Source of the DNA: Candidatus Gottesmanbacteria bacterium | GTDB lineage: Bacteria > Patescibacteriota > Microgenomatia > UBA10105 > UBA927 | Length of the DNA stretch: 34,090 bases | Assembly: GCA_016182725.1 (NCBI GenBank) | Contig: JACPFZ010000046.1 | Location: 1-34,090 of the forward strand | Reading direction: 5' to 3' | Part shown: in pieces, positions 24,284 to 34,009 of the stretch | Position numbering within the stretch: the stretch's first letter is position 1 | Layout: every line of letters starts with the position of its first letter | The notes under the pieces: generated by a model | What the model saw: only the letters and a program-made list of their open reading frames with translations | Database searches by the model: none | What the model was told of the DNA's origin: nothing | Translations under genes and position numbers: made by a program

Positions 24284-25855
24284 TTATGGTGACTTAAAGC
24301 CCATCTGATGATGAAACGTCGTATGAAGAAGATTTTTTACTTCCGCATCACATTGTTTTAGTCCGGTAACGTCTGTGCGCTGTTTTGCCTTGGCGACGGC
24401 AAGATCAACTTGTGTTTCATATGAAGCCTGCCCATCAACTGAAAGTAAATTTTCAAGGTACCGCGGAATCATTGCAATGCCGCTATAGTTGAGATCACTC
24501 GTTTGGCGGGCAAGTTTAGTAATGAGCGCTTCGTAATCAGTTTCCTCCAGATCGTACTGCGGGATAATTGCCCGGAGAAAATACTCCCGTTTTTGTTCAT
24601 CCGGCAAAGGGAAATATATTGGATTAAAACGACGCAGAAATGCTGCTTCTACATCTGGGTGATTGAGTGTTGCCAGAAGATATATTCTGTATGTATCTTC
24701 CAGTCGCTCCAGAAGCGTTAACGCCTGCGCCCGTTTTTCCGGATTAACAAAACCTGTTCCGGGTTGTGGTAATCTTCCCACACCCATAGAGCTCTGAAAC
24801 AGCGATTCCACATCATCAAGGCAAACGACCATGGGAAGATCAAAAATCCGTCGTAGTCTGGCAAGACGCGGGAGGATTTTGTCTTTGAATACATATTCCC
24901 CGTTCGGCAACGTCTTTGAGAGAATATCTACGGGAAGATACACAGTAACTACATCTTTATACGTTGCAAATACCTGCGTAAGCGCGCTTTTCCCTACTCC
25001 CGGCGCTCCCAGAAGGAGCGTATTCATTGGTGTTCCGGTTCTCCGTTTCAGCGGCCCGTACAAATTATTCTCCAAATCCATACGCTGCGTATTAAGACCA
25101 AATAATTCATCCGGCGCTATCTGCGGGATCATCTCCGAGAGCATGCGATGGTACACGTCGACCATGATCTTTCGCCGTGCGGGCAAGGTTTCTCTCAATC
25201 GCTCGGGGGTTGAGACATCCAGTTTATCTTCCATAATAAGTGCATGCATGATCGCAAGGTAGGCGAGCTCAACTTCCGAATAACTCCCAAAGTTACGAAT
25301 TTCCAAAATTCCGTTCTGAGGGATTATTTTGCTGCGTTTTTCAGCAAAAACCTGCATCATGCCGACAACCGGCTGATGACGTTCACCAATAAAAAATATT
25401 CCTCCCCGCTGGTAGGGATTATTACGAAGTTTTGGAGAAAGGTTTGTAGCAGCAAGATAATAGTATGATTGTGGAGCTGTGATGCGATGCTGCAGGAGCG
25501 ATAATGCCCCATATTTTTCCGGCGGAAATGCAAAAAACATTCCCTCCACAAGCGTTTGTGTCGCATTCAGATCCATCAGAATTTGCTTCATGCTCAGGAT
25601 TTGAGAATCGTCGACGTGCTCATAGGGAATTTCAATACTAATAAAGTGCTCTTCTCGAGATTCAGTCGTGGTTATTTCTATATGCGGTGGGGGTAACTCG
25701 GATACCCCATATTCTTTCAGGACAGCGTTTACGGTATCGATAAAACTCGTCAAACGATCTGCCTCACCCTCCAAAGGAGAGACCAGAGGATTTTCTGATC
25801 GCGGGCGGGACTGAAGCGGAGATTCCTTCTGTGCTGTGCCTTGTTCGACTGCCAT
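24284..25855 (-). CDS. AAA+ ATPase with uncharacterised N-terminal domain
   Basis: Walker A LLLGAPGVGKSAL; Walker B-like MVVCLDDVES; AFLRRFNPIYFPLPDEQKREYFLRAII. Start at MAVEQGTAQ. Confidence 0.8.
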   Translation of the reverse strand: MAVEQGTAQKESPLQSRPRSENPLVSPLEGEADRLTSFIDTVNAVLKEYGVSELPPPHIEITTTESREEHFISIEIPYEHVDDSQILSMKQILMDLNATQTLVEGMFFAFPPEKYGALSLLQHRITAPQSYYYLAATNLSPKLRNNPYQRGGIFFIGERHQPVVGMMQVFAEKRSKIIPQNGILEIRNFGSYSEVELAYLAIMHALIMEDKLDVSTPERLRETLPARRKIMVDVYHRMLSEMIPQIAPDELFGLNTQRMDLENNLYGPLKRRTGTPMNTLLLGAPGVGKSALTQVFATYKDVVTVYLPVDILSKTLPNGEYVFKDKILPRLARLRRIFDLPMVVCLDDVESLFQSSMGVGRLPQPGTGFVNPEKRAQALTLLERLEDTYRIYLLATLNHPDVEAAFLRRFNPIYFPLPDEQKREYFLRAIIPQYDLEETDYEALITKLARQTSDLNYSGIAMIPRYLENLLSVDGQASYETQVDLAVAKAKQRTDVTGLKQCDAEVKNLLHTTFHHQMGFKSP

Positions 25856-25918
25856 AACGTACCGGGCAGGGGCGTATGAATATACATTATACCGCATAAT
25901 AAGACAAGGGTACATAAG

Positions 25919-25947
25919 TTGCCTTGCTTCTCCACGACTGCTAGTAT
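25919..25947 (+). promoter_or_regulatory. Putative promoter
   Basis: TTGCCT-N17-TAGTAT, 6 nt before ATG at 25954. Confidence 0.45.
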
Positions 25948-25953
25948 AGAGCT

Positions 25954-28116
25954 ATGGAACTCCCACAGGTGCTTGGGCATTTTGTGCATGCAAAAGAAGA
26001 AAAAAAAGAACTCTTCCTTTCCCTTCTTTTGGGTATTGACGGAGTCATTGCCAGTAGTTGGCAGGTGTCGGAGAAGCGCTTGCCCGTTGTTGTTGGGGTC
26101 TCCCAGAAAGATGCTGCTTCGGATTCGTGGGATGAGCGGTTTGCCGCAGCAGATCAAGCGATTTCTTCTCTTGAGTCAGCCAATCTTTCTCTCAACAAAG
26201 TGATTTTCGGACTTCCAGCATCGTATCTTACGGAAACGGGTGATATCCAAAAAACAGTCCGTCCGTACCTCAAAAAATTGACGCACTCCCTTGCTCTTTC
26301 TCCCATGGGGTTTGTCAGTATTCATCAAGCAATTGTGCATCATTTAAAGTATCACGAAGGGGTGCCGCCGACGGTTATTCTCTTGGGCATTGCAGGATCA
26401 ACCATTACTGTTTCCGTGTATAAAATTGGGTCGTCTGTAGGGCAGAAGTACATTGAAAAGGCTGGTGATGTTGTGACGCAACTTGAGGAAGTGTTGCAGA
26501 GTTTTACCGAGCTTGAGGTATTGCCGTCCCGGATTCTTCTTTATGGAATTCATCATGACCATCTAGAAGAGGTGAAACGGGAACTTTTGCGTCATCCCTG
26601 GCAGACGGCCGCAAACTTCATGCATTTTCCAAAGATCGATGTGTTGCCACAAGATAGCCTTATTGGCGCTGTTTCTTTAGTTGGTGCAAGTGAACTGGCC
26701 ACCAGTCTTGGTCCGGAGCAGGAGGAAGTTGTTGCGGAGGCGGTAGTACAGGAAAAACAAAAGGAAGAATTGAAGGAAGAGTCTAACGTTGTGTTCGTAG
26801 ATCCCACTCGTCTGGGATTTAAGAGAAGTGTTGACGTACGGGAGGAACGATCCACTGCGCGGGAGGAACAGCGAAAGAAAGAGCCTCTCCAGGGAGAGGA
26901 AATTCCCCAGAAACAGGTGCGTGGGATCTCACTACCCACGTTCCCTTCCCTTCCTTTTGACCGACTTGGGTCATTTATTCCCAGGCTTCTGGTATCTTCC
27001 CGATACCTAGCGGCTATTGGGGTAACTATCGCGATTGTTGTGTTGCTTTGGGGATTCTACTGGTTTGTTCCCAGAGTTTCTGTAACGGTTTATGAAGTTC
27101 CCAAGAAACTCACAAAAACCATGGACATTGCGGTAGATTCTACGGCCACCGTTCCCGATAGCACGTCAAAAATCCTGCCCGGCAAGAAACAGGAAAAAAG
27201 TATTCCCGGAGAAAAAACGATAGCCGTGACCGGGAAAAAGCAGGTCGGTGATCCGGCAAAGGGAGCGGTGGCTATCACGAATAGAACATTTAATTCAATT
27301 ACTCTCCCCAAAGGCACAGTACTTACGAGCGGGGATTTGCAGTTTACGTTAGATAACGCTGTTTCCATTGCTTCAGCAAGTGCATTTGATCTAACGAAAA
27401 ATACGGGAAGCATTACGGCAGGTGTCATCGGAGCTAAGAGTAATCTTTCATCGGGAACAACGTTTATAGTAAAAGGATATGAATTAAGTGAAGTAGCGGC
27501 GAAAAATGACAAGGAGCTTTCCGGCGGGACCAGTCGCGACGTGACGGTAGTCACACGGCTAGATCAGGACAGTCTCATCAAATCACTCACCAAGGAGCTT
27601 GTAGAGGGCGCAAAGCAAGAGCTGTCCGGGAGTGTCGGGATGGGGGATCAACTCATCGATGAAACGATTAAAACCACCGTGACGGATAAATCCTTTGTCG
27701 AAGAATTGGATCAAGAAGCAAGTAATCTTCACGGGAAAGCCACTATTGCCGTTTCCGGCATTTCATACAGCAAGAGTGATTTGTCTGCGTTTCTTGAGAG
27801 TGCTGTTGCGAGTGATATTCCATCCGGCTATGTCTTTGATCCCAAATATACCACTGCAACTCTACGGGATATTGAGGTAAAAAAGGACGGCAAAGTTACG
27901 GCCTCGGTACAGTTTGAAGGGACTGCAACCCCGCAACTCGACCTGGTCGCCATACGCCGTAGCCTTTCCGGGAAAACGATTGTAGGGGCCCAGGAATACC
28001 TTAAGACTATTCCGGGCGTGGGAGCTGTTTCCTTTCGGTTTCAAATCCAACTCTTAAAAGGGAGACTCCCCGTCAATGCAAACAACATCACCATTAGTGT
28101 GGCAGTACAGGAATAA
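25954..28116 (+). CDS. Membrane protein: N-terminal actin-like (PilM/FtsA-like) domain, single TM, extracytoplasmic baseplate-J-like region
   Basis: GLPASYLTETGDIQKTVRPYLKK and VILLGIAGSTITVSVYKIG (actin-like); TM YLAAIGVTIAIVVLLWGFYWFV; GAVAITNRTFNSITLPKGTVLTSGDLQFTLDNAVSI (baseplate-J-like). Confidence 0.65.
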   Translation: MELPQVLGHFVHAKEEKKELFLSLLLGIDGVIASSWQVSEKRLPVVVGVSQKDAASDSWDERFAAADQAISSLESANLSLNKVIFGLPASYLTETGDIQKTVRPYLKKLTHSLALSPMGFVSIHQAIVHHLKYHEGVPPTVILLGIAGSTITVSVYKIGSSVGQKYIEKAGDVVTQLEEVLQSFTELEVLPSRILLYGIHHDHLEEVKRELLRHPWQTAANFMHFPKIDVLPQDSLIGAVSLVGASELATSLGPEQEEVVAEAVVQEKQKEELKEESNVVFVDPTRLGFKRSVDVREERSTAREEQRKKEPLQGEEIPQKQVRGISLPTFPSLPFDRLGSFIPRLLVSSRYLAAIGVTIAIVVLLWGFYWFVPRVSVTVYEVPKKLTKTMDIAVDSTATVPDSTSKILPGKKQEKSIPGEKTIAVTGKKQVGDPAKGAVAITNRTFNSITLPKGTVLTSGDLQFTLDNAVSIASASAFDLTKNTGSITAGVIGAKSNLSSGTTFIVKGYELSEVAAKNDKELSGGTSRDVTVVTRLDQDSLIKSLTKELVEGAKQELSGSVGMGDQLIDETIKTTVTDKSFVEELDQEASNLHGKATIAVSGISYSKSDLSAFLESAVASDIPSGYVFDPKYTTATLRDIEVKKDGKVTASVQFEGTATPQLDLVAIRRSLSGKTIVGAQEYLKTIPGVGAVSFRFQIQLLKGRLPVNANNITISVAVQE

Positions 28117-28117
28117 C

Positions 28118-28843
28118 ATGCTCTATCAATACATTAAAGCCAAACCAAAACGACCCATTCGGCGGCCACTCATTGTTTCATTTGTTCTCATGAGTGTGGG
28201 TACGGGCATTCTTTTGTGGGTTCTCTGGCCCATTGTGTCATTTACCATCTTTAGCGCGCCGCTTTTTGGCGTCACCGTAAGTCCTATGATATCTACCGGT
28301 GAAGTGACGCAAGCAAAGTCCGTTCTTCCACAGGCAATGGCAGCAACAGGCCCCGATACAATCGGGGTTGATTACACGAACGCAAACGTCTGGTATCCCA
28401 CGAAACCTCAGAAAAAGGTGGTGACCCAAGTAAATAGTTACACACTTTCCATTCCCAAACTCAACATAGAACATGCACTTGTTCTCATTGCTGGAGAAGA
28501 TTTGATTAAGAGCTTAATTCACTATGGGGGTACAGGGCTACCCGGCGAGTATGGAAATGCGGTCATATTCGGCCATTCGGTGTTACCGCAATTTTTTGAT
28601 CCCACCAACTACAAAACAATTTTTTCTACCTTGCCGACGTTATCCATTGGCGATGATATTTTTATTACCTACGATGGTATTACGTATAAATATAAAGTGT
28701 TCGATATGATTGTTCGCGATCCCAATGATTTGGCAGCGTTGGAACAGCAGTATGATGATTCTTACATTACGCTTGTTACCTGCGTGCCGCCCGGAACGTA
28801 CTGGAAACGGTTAAATGTAAAAGCAAAATTGGTGAGGATTTAA
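28118..28843 (+). CDS. Sortase family transpeptidase
   Basis: N-terminal TM; YTLSIPKLNIEHALV, NAVIFGHSVLPQFF (His), YITLVTCVPPGTYWKRLNVKAKL (Cys, Arg). Confidence 0.9.
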   Translation: MLYQYIKAKPKRPIRRPLIVSFVLMSVGTGILLWVLWPIVSFTIFSAPLFGVTVSPMISTGEVTQAKSVLPQAMAATGPDTIGVDYTNANVWYPTKPQKKVVTQVNSYTLSIPKLNIEHALVLIAGEDLIKSLIHYGGTGLPGEYGNAVIFGHSVLPQFFDPTNYKTIFSTLPTLSIGDDIFITYDGITYKYKVFDMIVRDPNDLAALEQQYDDSYITLVTCVPPGTYWKRLNVKAKLVRI

Positions 28844-30105
28844 TGACCCCAACGTCGTCACAACAATTGGCAATTGAAGCAATTAAAAAGAAGCTGGTGG
28901 GCAAGCCTCTTTCCTATAATGAAATTTTTGCCATCATGGATGAGATCGCCAGTCAGCGGTTGGGACCGGTGTTGACGACGTATTTTGCTGCCGCAGGGTT
29001 TAAGGAAGGATTTTCTGATGAAGAACTCTATTTTCTCACCAAATCCATGGTGGCAACAGGCCCGAAACTGCATTTTAAGGGTATTGTGGCAGATAAACAC
29101 TCCACCGGCGGGGTAGCCGGCACCAGAACCACGATGATTTTGGTGCCCATCATTGCTGCGGCAGGATTTCAAATCCCGAAAAATTCTTCCCGCGCGATTA
29201 CCTCGCCAGCCGGGACCGCAGATACCATGGAAGTAGTGGCACCCGTTACGTTTACCCCACGTGCTATTGAACGACTCGTTGCTCGCGCGGGTGGTTGCAT
29301 CGTGTGGGGCGGACATTTGGGTTTGGCTCCTGCCGACGATATCATTATTCAAGTTGAACAGCCATTAGCATTTGAGTCCTTTGATAAAATTATTGTTTCC
29401 ATTATGGCAAAGAAAGTAGCTTCGGCAGACACCCATTTAGTCTTAGATATTCCCGTGGGACCAACGATGAAAATTGCGCATTTTAAAGATGCGGAAATTA
29501 TTGCCAAAAAATTTACATTTTTGGCTAAAAAATTCGATATTAAGGTCATTGTAGACATAAATCAAATTCGGCAAAATGCCGGACGGGGAGTGGGACCAGT
29601 ACTTGAAGCACGAGACGTATTTCAGGTGTTAGAACAGGATAAAAACCGACCGCTTGCCCTTGAGGCGCGGGCCCTGCGGCTTGCCGGAAAACTGTTGAGC
29701 TTGTGTTTTGCCGATACGCCGGGGAAAAAAGATGTGATCGGCGAAGATGTCGCTCGGGAGATGCTGACTTCTGGGAAAGCGTTATCCAAGATGCATGAGA
29801 TTATTAAAACACAGGGAGGAAATCCACACGTAGAGAGCCGCCAACTCAAACCCGGAAAATTTACTCATGATGTACCATCACACCAGAAAGGCAGAGTAAG
29901 TAGCATCAACAATAAACAAGTTACGGTGATTTGTCGCATTTTGGGATGCCCGACGGATAAGCTGGCTGGAATGTATGTCCATCGGAAATTAGAGGAGCAT
30001 GTGGACAAAGGTGATATACTATGCTCGTTGTATAGCTCGGATAAGTGGCGGCTCAAAGAAAGCATAGAAACAATGAAAAATATTGCTGTTTTCTCTCTGG
30101 AGTAA
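28843..30105 (+). CDS. deoA: Pyrimidine-nucleoside/AMP phosphorylase family (AMP-phosphorylase-like signature)
   Basis: DKHSTGGVAGTRTTMILVPIIAAAGFQIPKNSSRAITSPAGTADTMEVVAPV; overlaps sortase stop by 1 nt (TAATG). Confidence 0.88.
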   Translation: MTPTSSQQLAIEAIKKKLVGKPLSYNEIFAIMDEIASQRLGPVLTTYFAAAGFKEGFSDEELYFLTKSMVATGPKLHFKGIVADKHSTGGVAGTRTTMILVPIIAAAGFQIPKNSSRAITSPAGTADTMEVVAPVTFTPRAIERLVARAGGCIVWGGHLGLAPADDIIIQVEQPLAFESFDKIIVSIMAKKVASADTHLVLDIPVGPTMKIAHFKDAEIIAKKFTFLAKKFDIKVIVDINQIRQNAGRGVGPVLEARDVFQVLEQDKNRPLALEARALRLAGKLLSLCFADTPGKKDVIGEDVAREMLTSGKALSKMHEIIKTQGGNPHVESRQLKPGKFTHDVPSHQKGRVSSINNKQVTVICRILGCPTDKLAGMYVHRKLEEHVDKGDILCSLYSSDKWRLKESIETMKNIAVFSLE

Positions 30106-30108
30106 ACG

Positions 30109-31077
30109 ATGAAATCGAATACAACCCGTTTGGGAATTTTACTTTTTGTTCTTGTTATTGGTATGGGGAGTGCCGTTGTCTGGTGGGCAGAAGGGACATC
30201 ATCTGTAGATCCTTCAGATTCGGCGCCGATCATGTTTGTCGTGACTCGTGGGGAAGGGGTGCGTACTATAGCAAGTAATCTCGCGCAAAGGAAACTCATC
30301 CGAAATCCCATTACCTTTTTTCTGTTGGTAAAGTTTTTAGGACTCGATAGTAATTTACAAGCGGGTGATTTTCGCTTGAACCGTACCATGAATGCGGGAA
30401 ATATAGCTCGAGAGCTAACCCATGGGATGGTCGATGTATGGGTGACGACACTTGAAGGATGGAGGTCTGAAGAAATTGCAGGGAAATTAACAAAAGAACT
30501 TGATATCCCGGAAAGTGAATTTCTGCGCTTTGCAAAAGAAGGATATCTGTTTCCCGATACCTACCTTATCCCGAAAACGGCAACACCAGCAGCCATTGCT
30601 CAGTTGTTTTTGGATACATTTAATAAAAAAGTAACGAGCCAAATGCGTGTCGATGCACAAAAAATTGGTCTCACGTTTGATCAAGTCATCGTTTTAGCAT
30701 CTATTGTGGAACGCGAAGGAAGAACCAATGAAGACCGTCCTGTTATTGCAGGTATTCTCCTCAAACGTTTGAAAGCCGGATGGCCACTGCAGACTGATGC
30801 GACGTTGCAGTATGCTCTCGGATACCAGCCGGAGCAAAAAACGTGGTGGAAAAAAGAGTTAACTGATGCAGATAAACTTATTGCCTCACCGTACAATACG
30901 TATGCCCACCCCGGACTGCCTCCCGCGCCTATTGCCAATCCCGGCCTGGCTGCGATCAAAGCCGTCATTTATCCCGCAGACACGCCCTACTGGTATTATC
31001 TTCATGATGATAAAGGAGTTGTGCACTTTGCCAAAACTATCGAGGAGCACAACGAAAATATTGCCAAGTATCTCTAG
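30109..31077 (+). CDS. mltG: Endolytic murein transglycosylase MltG
   Basis: [94 protein letters not shown]. Confidence 0.95.
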   Translation: [322 protein letters not shown]

Positions 31078-31517
31078 CGGATAATTTGCTGCGCCCATTT
31101 TTGGACAGTTTCCCGATTTCCGGGCTTGGTATAGAAGCCATCAATGCGAAGGGAGGGGCCCACAAGCGTTCCTCCAATGGTTTTGACAAAGGCTTCCAGG
31201 TGTTCTACCGCACCGCAGAAATGCGGGTAACTGCGGTCGCCCAATCCAAAAATCGCAAACGGTTTACTCATGGTTTTTCCCTTCATCTTTTCCATAAAGG
31301 CAATGAAATCTTCATGAGGCACTCCTTCCTGATCTTTATAGTCCCAGCTGGGAGAGCCAAAAAGAATGACATCAAATGTGGAAAGTGCATCGGGATTCAC
31401 ATCGGTAATCCTTTTCAGCGTTACCGTATGGCTTTGTGTTGTAAGTGTATCAGTGACAATTTGCGCTGCTTCAGCTGTTCCCCCGGAATTGGTGGCGTAG
31501 GCAACGAGGATGTTCAT
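31074..31517 (-). CDS. Flavodoxin
   Basis: MNILVAYATNSGGTAEAAQIV, ILFGSPSWDYKDQEGVP, FGLGDRSYPHFCGAVEHLE. Confidence 0.9.
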   Translation of the reverse strand: MNILVAYATNSGGTAEAAQIVTDTLTTQSHTVTLKRITDVNPDALSTFDVILFGSPSWDYKDQEGVPHEDFIAFMEKMKGKTMSKPFAIFGLGDRSYPHFCGAVEHLEAFVKTIGGTLVGPSLRIDGFYTKPGNRETVQKWAQQIIR

Positions 31518-31524
31518 GAAGAGA

Positions 31525-32328
31525 TTATACGATGGTTTTCTTAAAAAGTGCAATGACTCCAAACATTGCCAACGAAAGCAGCACAATCGCGCCACCGGCA
31601 GGGAGATTGAGATAGTAGGAAAGGAGTAATCCTCCTGCGACACTCACTGCGGCGAAGATCACGGAGAGTATCATGCTCGTAAGAAAACTTTTTCCAATTT
31701 GCATCGCAGTAATAACAGGAATCACCATGAGTGCACCAATGAGTAAAATCCCCACGACGCGCATAGACAGGGAAACCGTGATCGCTGTCAATATAATGAG
31801 CAAATTATTGACGAGTTTCACCGGCACGCCGCTTACCCGTGCGCTATCTTCATCAAAGGCGCTCGTGAGAAGTTTTTTATACAAAATGACCACCGTAGCA
31901 CTGGTTACTATTCCTAGTCCAACAATAAACCATACCTCGTTCTCTGTAACCGTCGTAATACTTCCAAATAAGTAGCTAAAGAGGTTGGCGTTAAACCCAT
32001 TTGCAAGACTGAGAAGTACAATCGAGATGGCAAGGCCTCCAGGAAGAAACATCGCCAGCACTGCTTCGCCGGGGATATTCTTGCTGGTTCGTAATCGTTC
32101 GATAGCAATGGATGCGATGACCGTTACCACTATCGTAGCAAGGAGCGGTTGCATACCAGTCAAAAGTCCAATGGCAACACCGGCAAGCGCGACGTGAGAA
32201 AGGGTATCGGCGATAAGGGAAAATCTTCGGATAACGAGGAAGTTTCCGATGAGAGGCGCAGTAACAGCAATGGTGATTCCCGCAATAAACGCCCGAATCA
32301 TGAAGCTGTATTGAAATAGTTCAAACAT
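31525..32328 (-). CDS. znuB: Zinc/manganese-type ABC transporter permease
   Basis: ABC-3 family: LIADTLSHVALAGVAIGLL, multiple TMs. Confidence 0.9.
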   Translation of the reverse strand: MFELFQYSFMIRAFIAGITIAVTAPLIGNFLVIRRFSLIADTLSHVALAGVAIGLLTGMQPLLATIVVTVIASIAIERLRTSKNIPGEAVLAMFLPGGLAISIVLLSLANGFNANLFSYLFGSITTVTENEVWFIVGLGIVTSATVVILYKKLLTSAFDEDSARVSGVPVKLVNNLLIILTAITVSLSMRVVGILLIGALMVIPVITAMQIGKSFLTSMILSVIFAAVSVAGGLLLSYYLNLPAGGAIVLLSLAMFGVIALFKKTIV

Positions 32329-32353
32329 AGTTCGGCAAGCTCACTCCAAGTAA

Positions 32354-33085
32354 TTAATGACCGTGAACCACAAACTTCAATTCTTTTCCGTACAACTTTT
32401 CCATAAAATCACTTTTTAACACTTCTTTGGGTGTGCCATGACAGACGAGTCTCGTGTTCAGGCACGCAATAGTGTTGACTTCGTGGGCCACCACGTCCAT
32501 TTCATGAGATACAATGACAAGCGTGAGTTTGCGGTTTTGATTGAGATTTCTTAGAAGTTGATAAAATTTTTCCTGGGCTTCCACATCCACGCCGACGGTC
32601 GGTTCATCGAGAATGAGAAGTTCGGGACCAGCGGCAAGCGCACGGGCAATAAAGACCCGTTGCTGTTTTCCTCCGGAAAGCTCTTTTAATAGTCGTTTTC
32701 GTTCCGATTGCATACCGACGGCCTCAAGCGCGTCTGTTATGTTCCGTTTATCTTTTGCTGTTTTTATGTCAAGCCACCTTCCTCCTGTCATTGTTCCCAG
32801 TGCGACAACCTCTTCAACGGTAATAGGGAAAGGGGTGATACTGGATCCTGGCTTTTGCGGCACATAGCCGATTTTTGATTCGGATACGTCTACCGATCCG
32901 CTTTTGGGTTTCAGGAGTCCTAACATAATTTTAAGAAGCGTCGTTTTGCCGCTCCCGTTGGGTCCGATGATTCCCAAAAAATCACCCCGTTTTATCTTCA
33001 GGTTGATGGAATCAAGGACGAGCTCGCCGTTATAGGCAAATGAAACGTCTTTTATGGAAACGAGGACATTGTCGGTTATTGGCAT
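32354..33085 (-). CDS. znuC: Zinc/manganese-type ABC transporter ATP-binding protein
   Basis: Walker A GPNGSGKTTL, LSGGKQQRVFIARAL, Walker B LLILDEPTVGVD. Confidence 0.93.
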   Translation of the reverse strand: MPITDNVLVSIKDVSFAYNGELVLDSINLKIKRGDFLGIIGPNGSGKTTLLKIMLGLLKPKSGSVDVSESKIGYVPQKPGSSITPFPITVEEVVALGTMTGGRWLDIKTAKDKRNITDALEAVGMQSERKRLLKELSGGKQQRVFIARALAAGPELLILDEPTVGVDVEAQEKFYQLLRNLNQNRKLTLVIVSHEMDVVAHEVNTIACLNTRLVCHGTPKEVLKSDFMEKLYGKELKFVVHGH

Positions 33086-33996
33086 GCGAGTGCTATCTTT
33101 AGATTATCAAGATTTTCCCTTTGAAGTAAGAAGTAATCTTTGCCGGCTTTTTCCCGTTGGGGAGTCAATCCTTCAATGGGATGTAACACCATGGTTTGTG
33201 CGCCAATTTCGGAAGCGATGGTTTGGGCAAGTTTCGGACTCACGAGTTCTTCAAAAAAGATATGTGTTACGTTATTATTTTTTGCGAATTTGGTAAGCTC
33301 TATAAGTTCCTTGGGTGACGGTTCGCTGTCCGGTGACAACCCGGTGATTGGTACTTGTGTAAGGTTATACCGGGAAGCAAGATAGCCGAATGCGGTATGG
33401 GACGTCACGAAATTTTTTTGTTGACAGGATGAAAATCCCTGTCGGAAATCACGGTCCAATGCATCAAATCGTTTTGCAAGGTTTGCCATGTTGGATCGGT
33501 AGTATTCCCGGCTCACGGGGTCGATGGTTTCGAGTGTTTGAGTAAGAATCTGCGCTATTTGTTTTGCCAACATCGGATCAAGCCACACGTGAGGATCTCT
33601 TGCCACCCTTCCTTCCTCTTCGATTTCTTGGGTTGCAAGTGTGTCCGCCGCGGCAATGATCATCGTCTTTTTATCTTTCAGATTGTTTCGTATTTTTCCT
33701 CCCCATAGTTCAAATCCGGCGCCCATAAGGATGAGGACATCACTTTTTTCCATGGTTACAATATCGCCGGTTGTCGGTTCATAGTCATGGGGTTCTGCGC
33801 CAGCCGGCGTAATATTGGTTACAATCACACGATCTCCGCCGATTTCTTTGGCAAAGAAATAGAGAGGATAAAACGAGGTCACCACCTGAAATTTTTGGCT
33901 CTCTGGTTTGAATGTTAATTGATTTTGTGCGACAAACCACACGCCGACGAATCCTGTAACAAGAGCGGTGATGAGGAAAAAAATCGCCTTTTTCAT
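33076..33996 (-). CDS. znuA: Metal ABC transporter substrate-binding protein
   Basis: VTSFYPLYFFAKEIGGDRV, GAEPHDYEPTTGDI, DPHVWLDPMLAKQIA, FVTSHTAFGYLASRY, FFEELVSPKLAQTIA. Confidence 0.93.
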   Translation of the reverse strand: MKKAIFFLITALVTGFVGVWFVAQNQLTFKPESQKFQVVTSFYPLYFFAKEIGGDRVIVTNITPAGAEPHDYEPTTGDIVTMEKSDVLILMGAGFELWGGKIRNNLKDKKTMIIAAADTLATQEIEEEGRVARDPHVWLDPMLAKQIAQILTQTLETIDPVSREYYRSNMANLAKRFDALDRDFRQGFSSCQQKNFVTSHTAFGYLASRYNLTQVPITGLSPDSEPSPKELIELTKFAKNNNVTHIFFEELVSPKLAQTIASEIGAQTMVLHPIEGLTPQREKAGKDYFLLQRENLDNLKIALACQ

Positions 33997-34003
33997 CTTT
34001 TGC

Positions 34004-34009
34004 AGTATA
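34004..34009 (-). promoter_or_regulatory. Putative -10 box for znuACB
   Basis: Minus-strand TATACT, 7 nt before znuA ATG. Confidence 0.45.

Noticed and set aside
31086-31544. 152-aa plus-strand ORF opposite flavodoxin
   Set aside because: Flavodoxin is well supported on the minus strand; the plus frame shows no family features.
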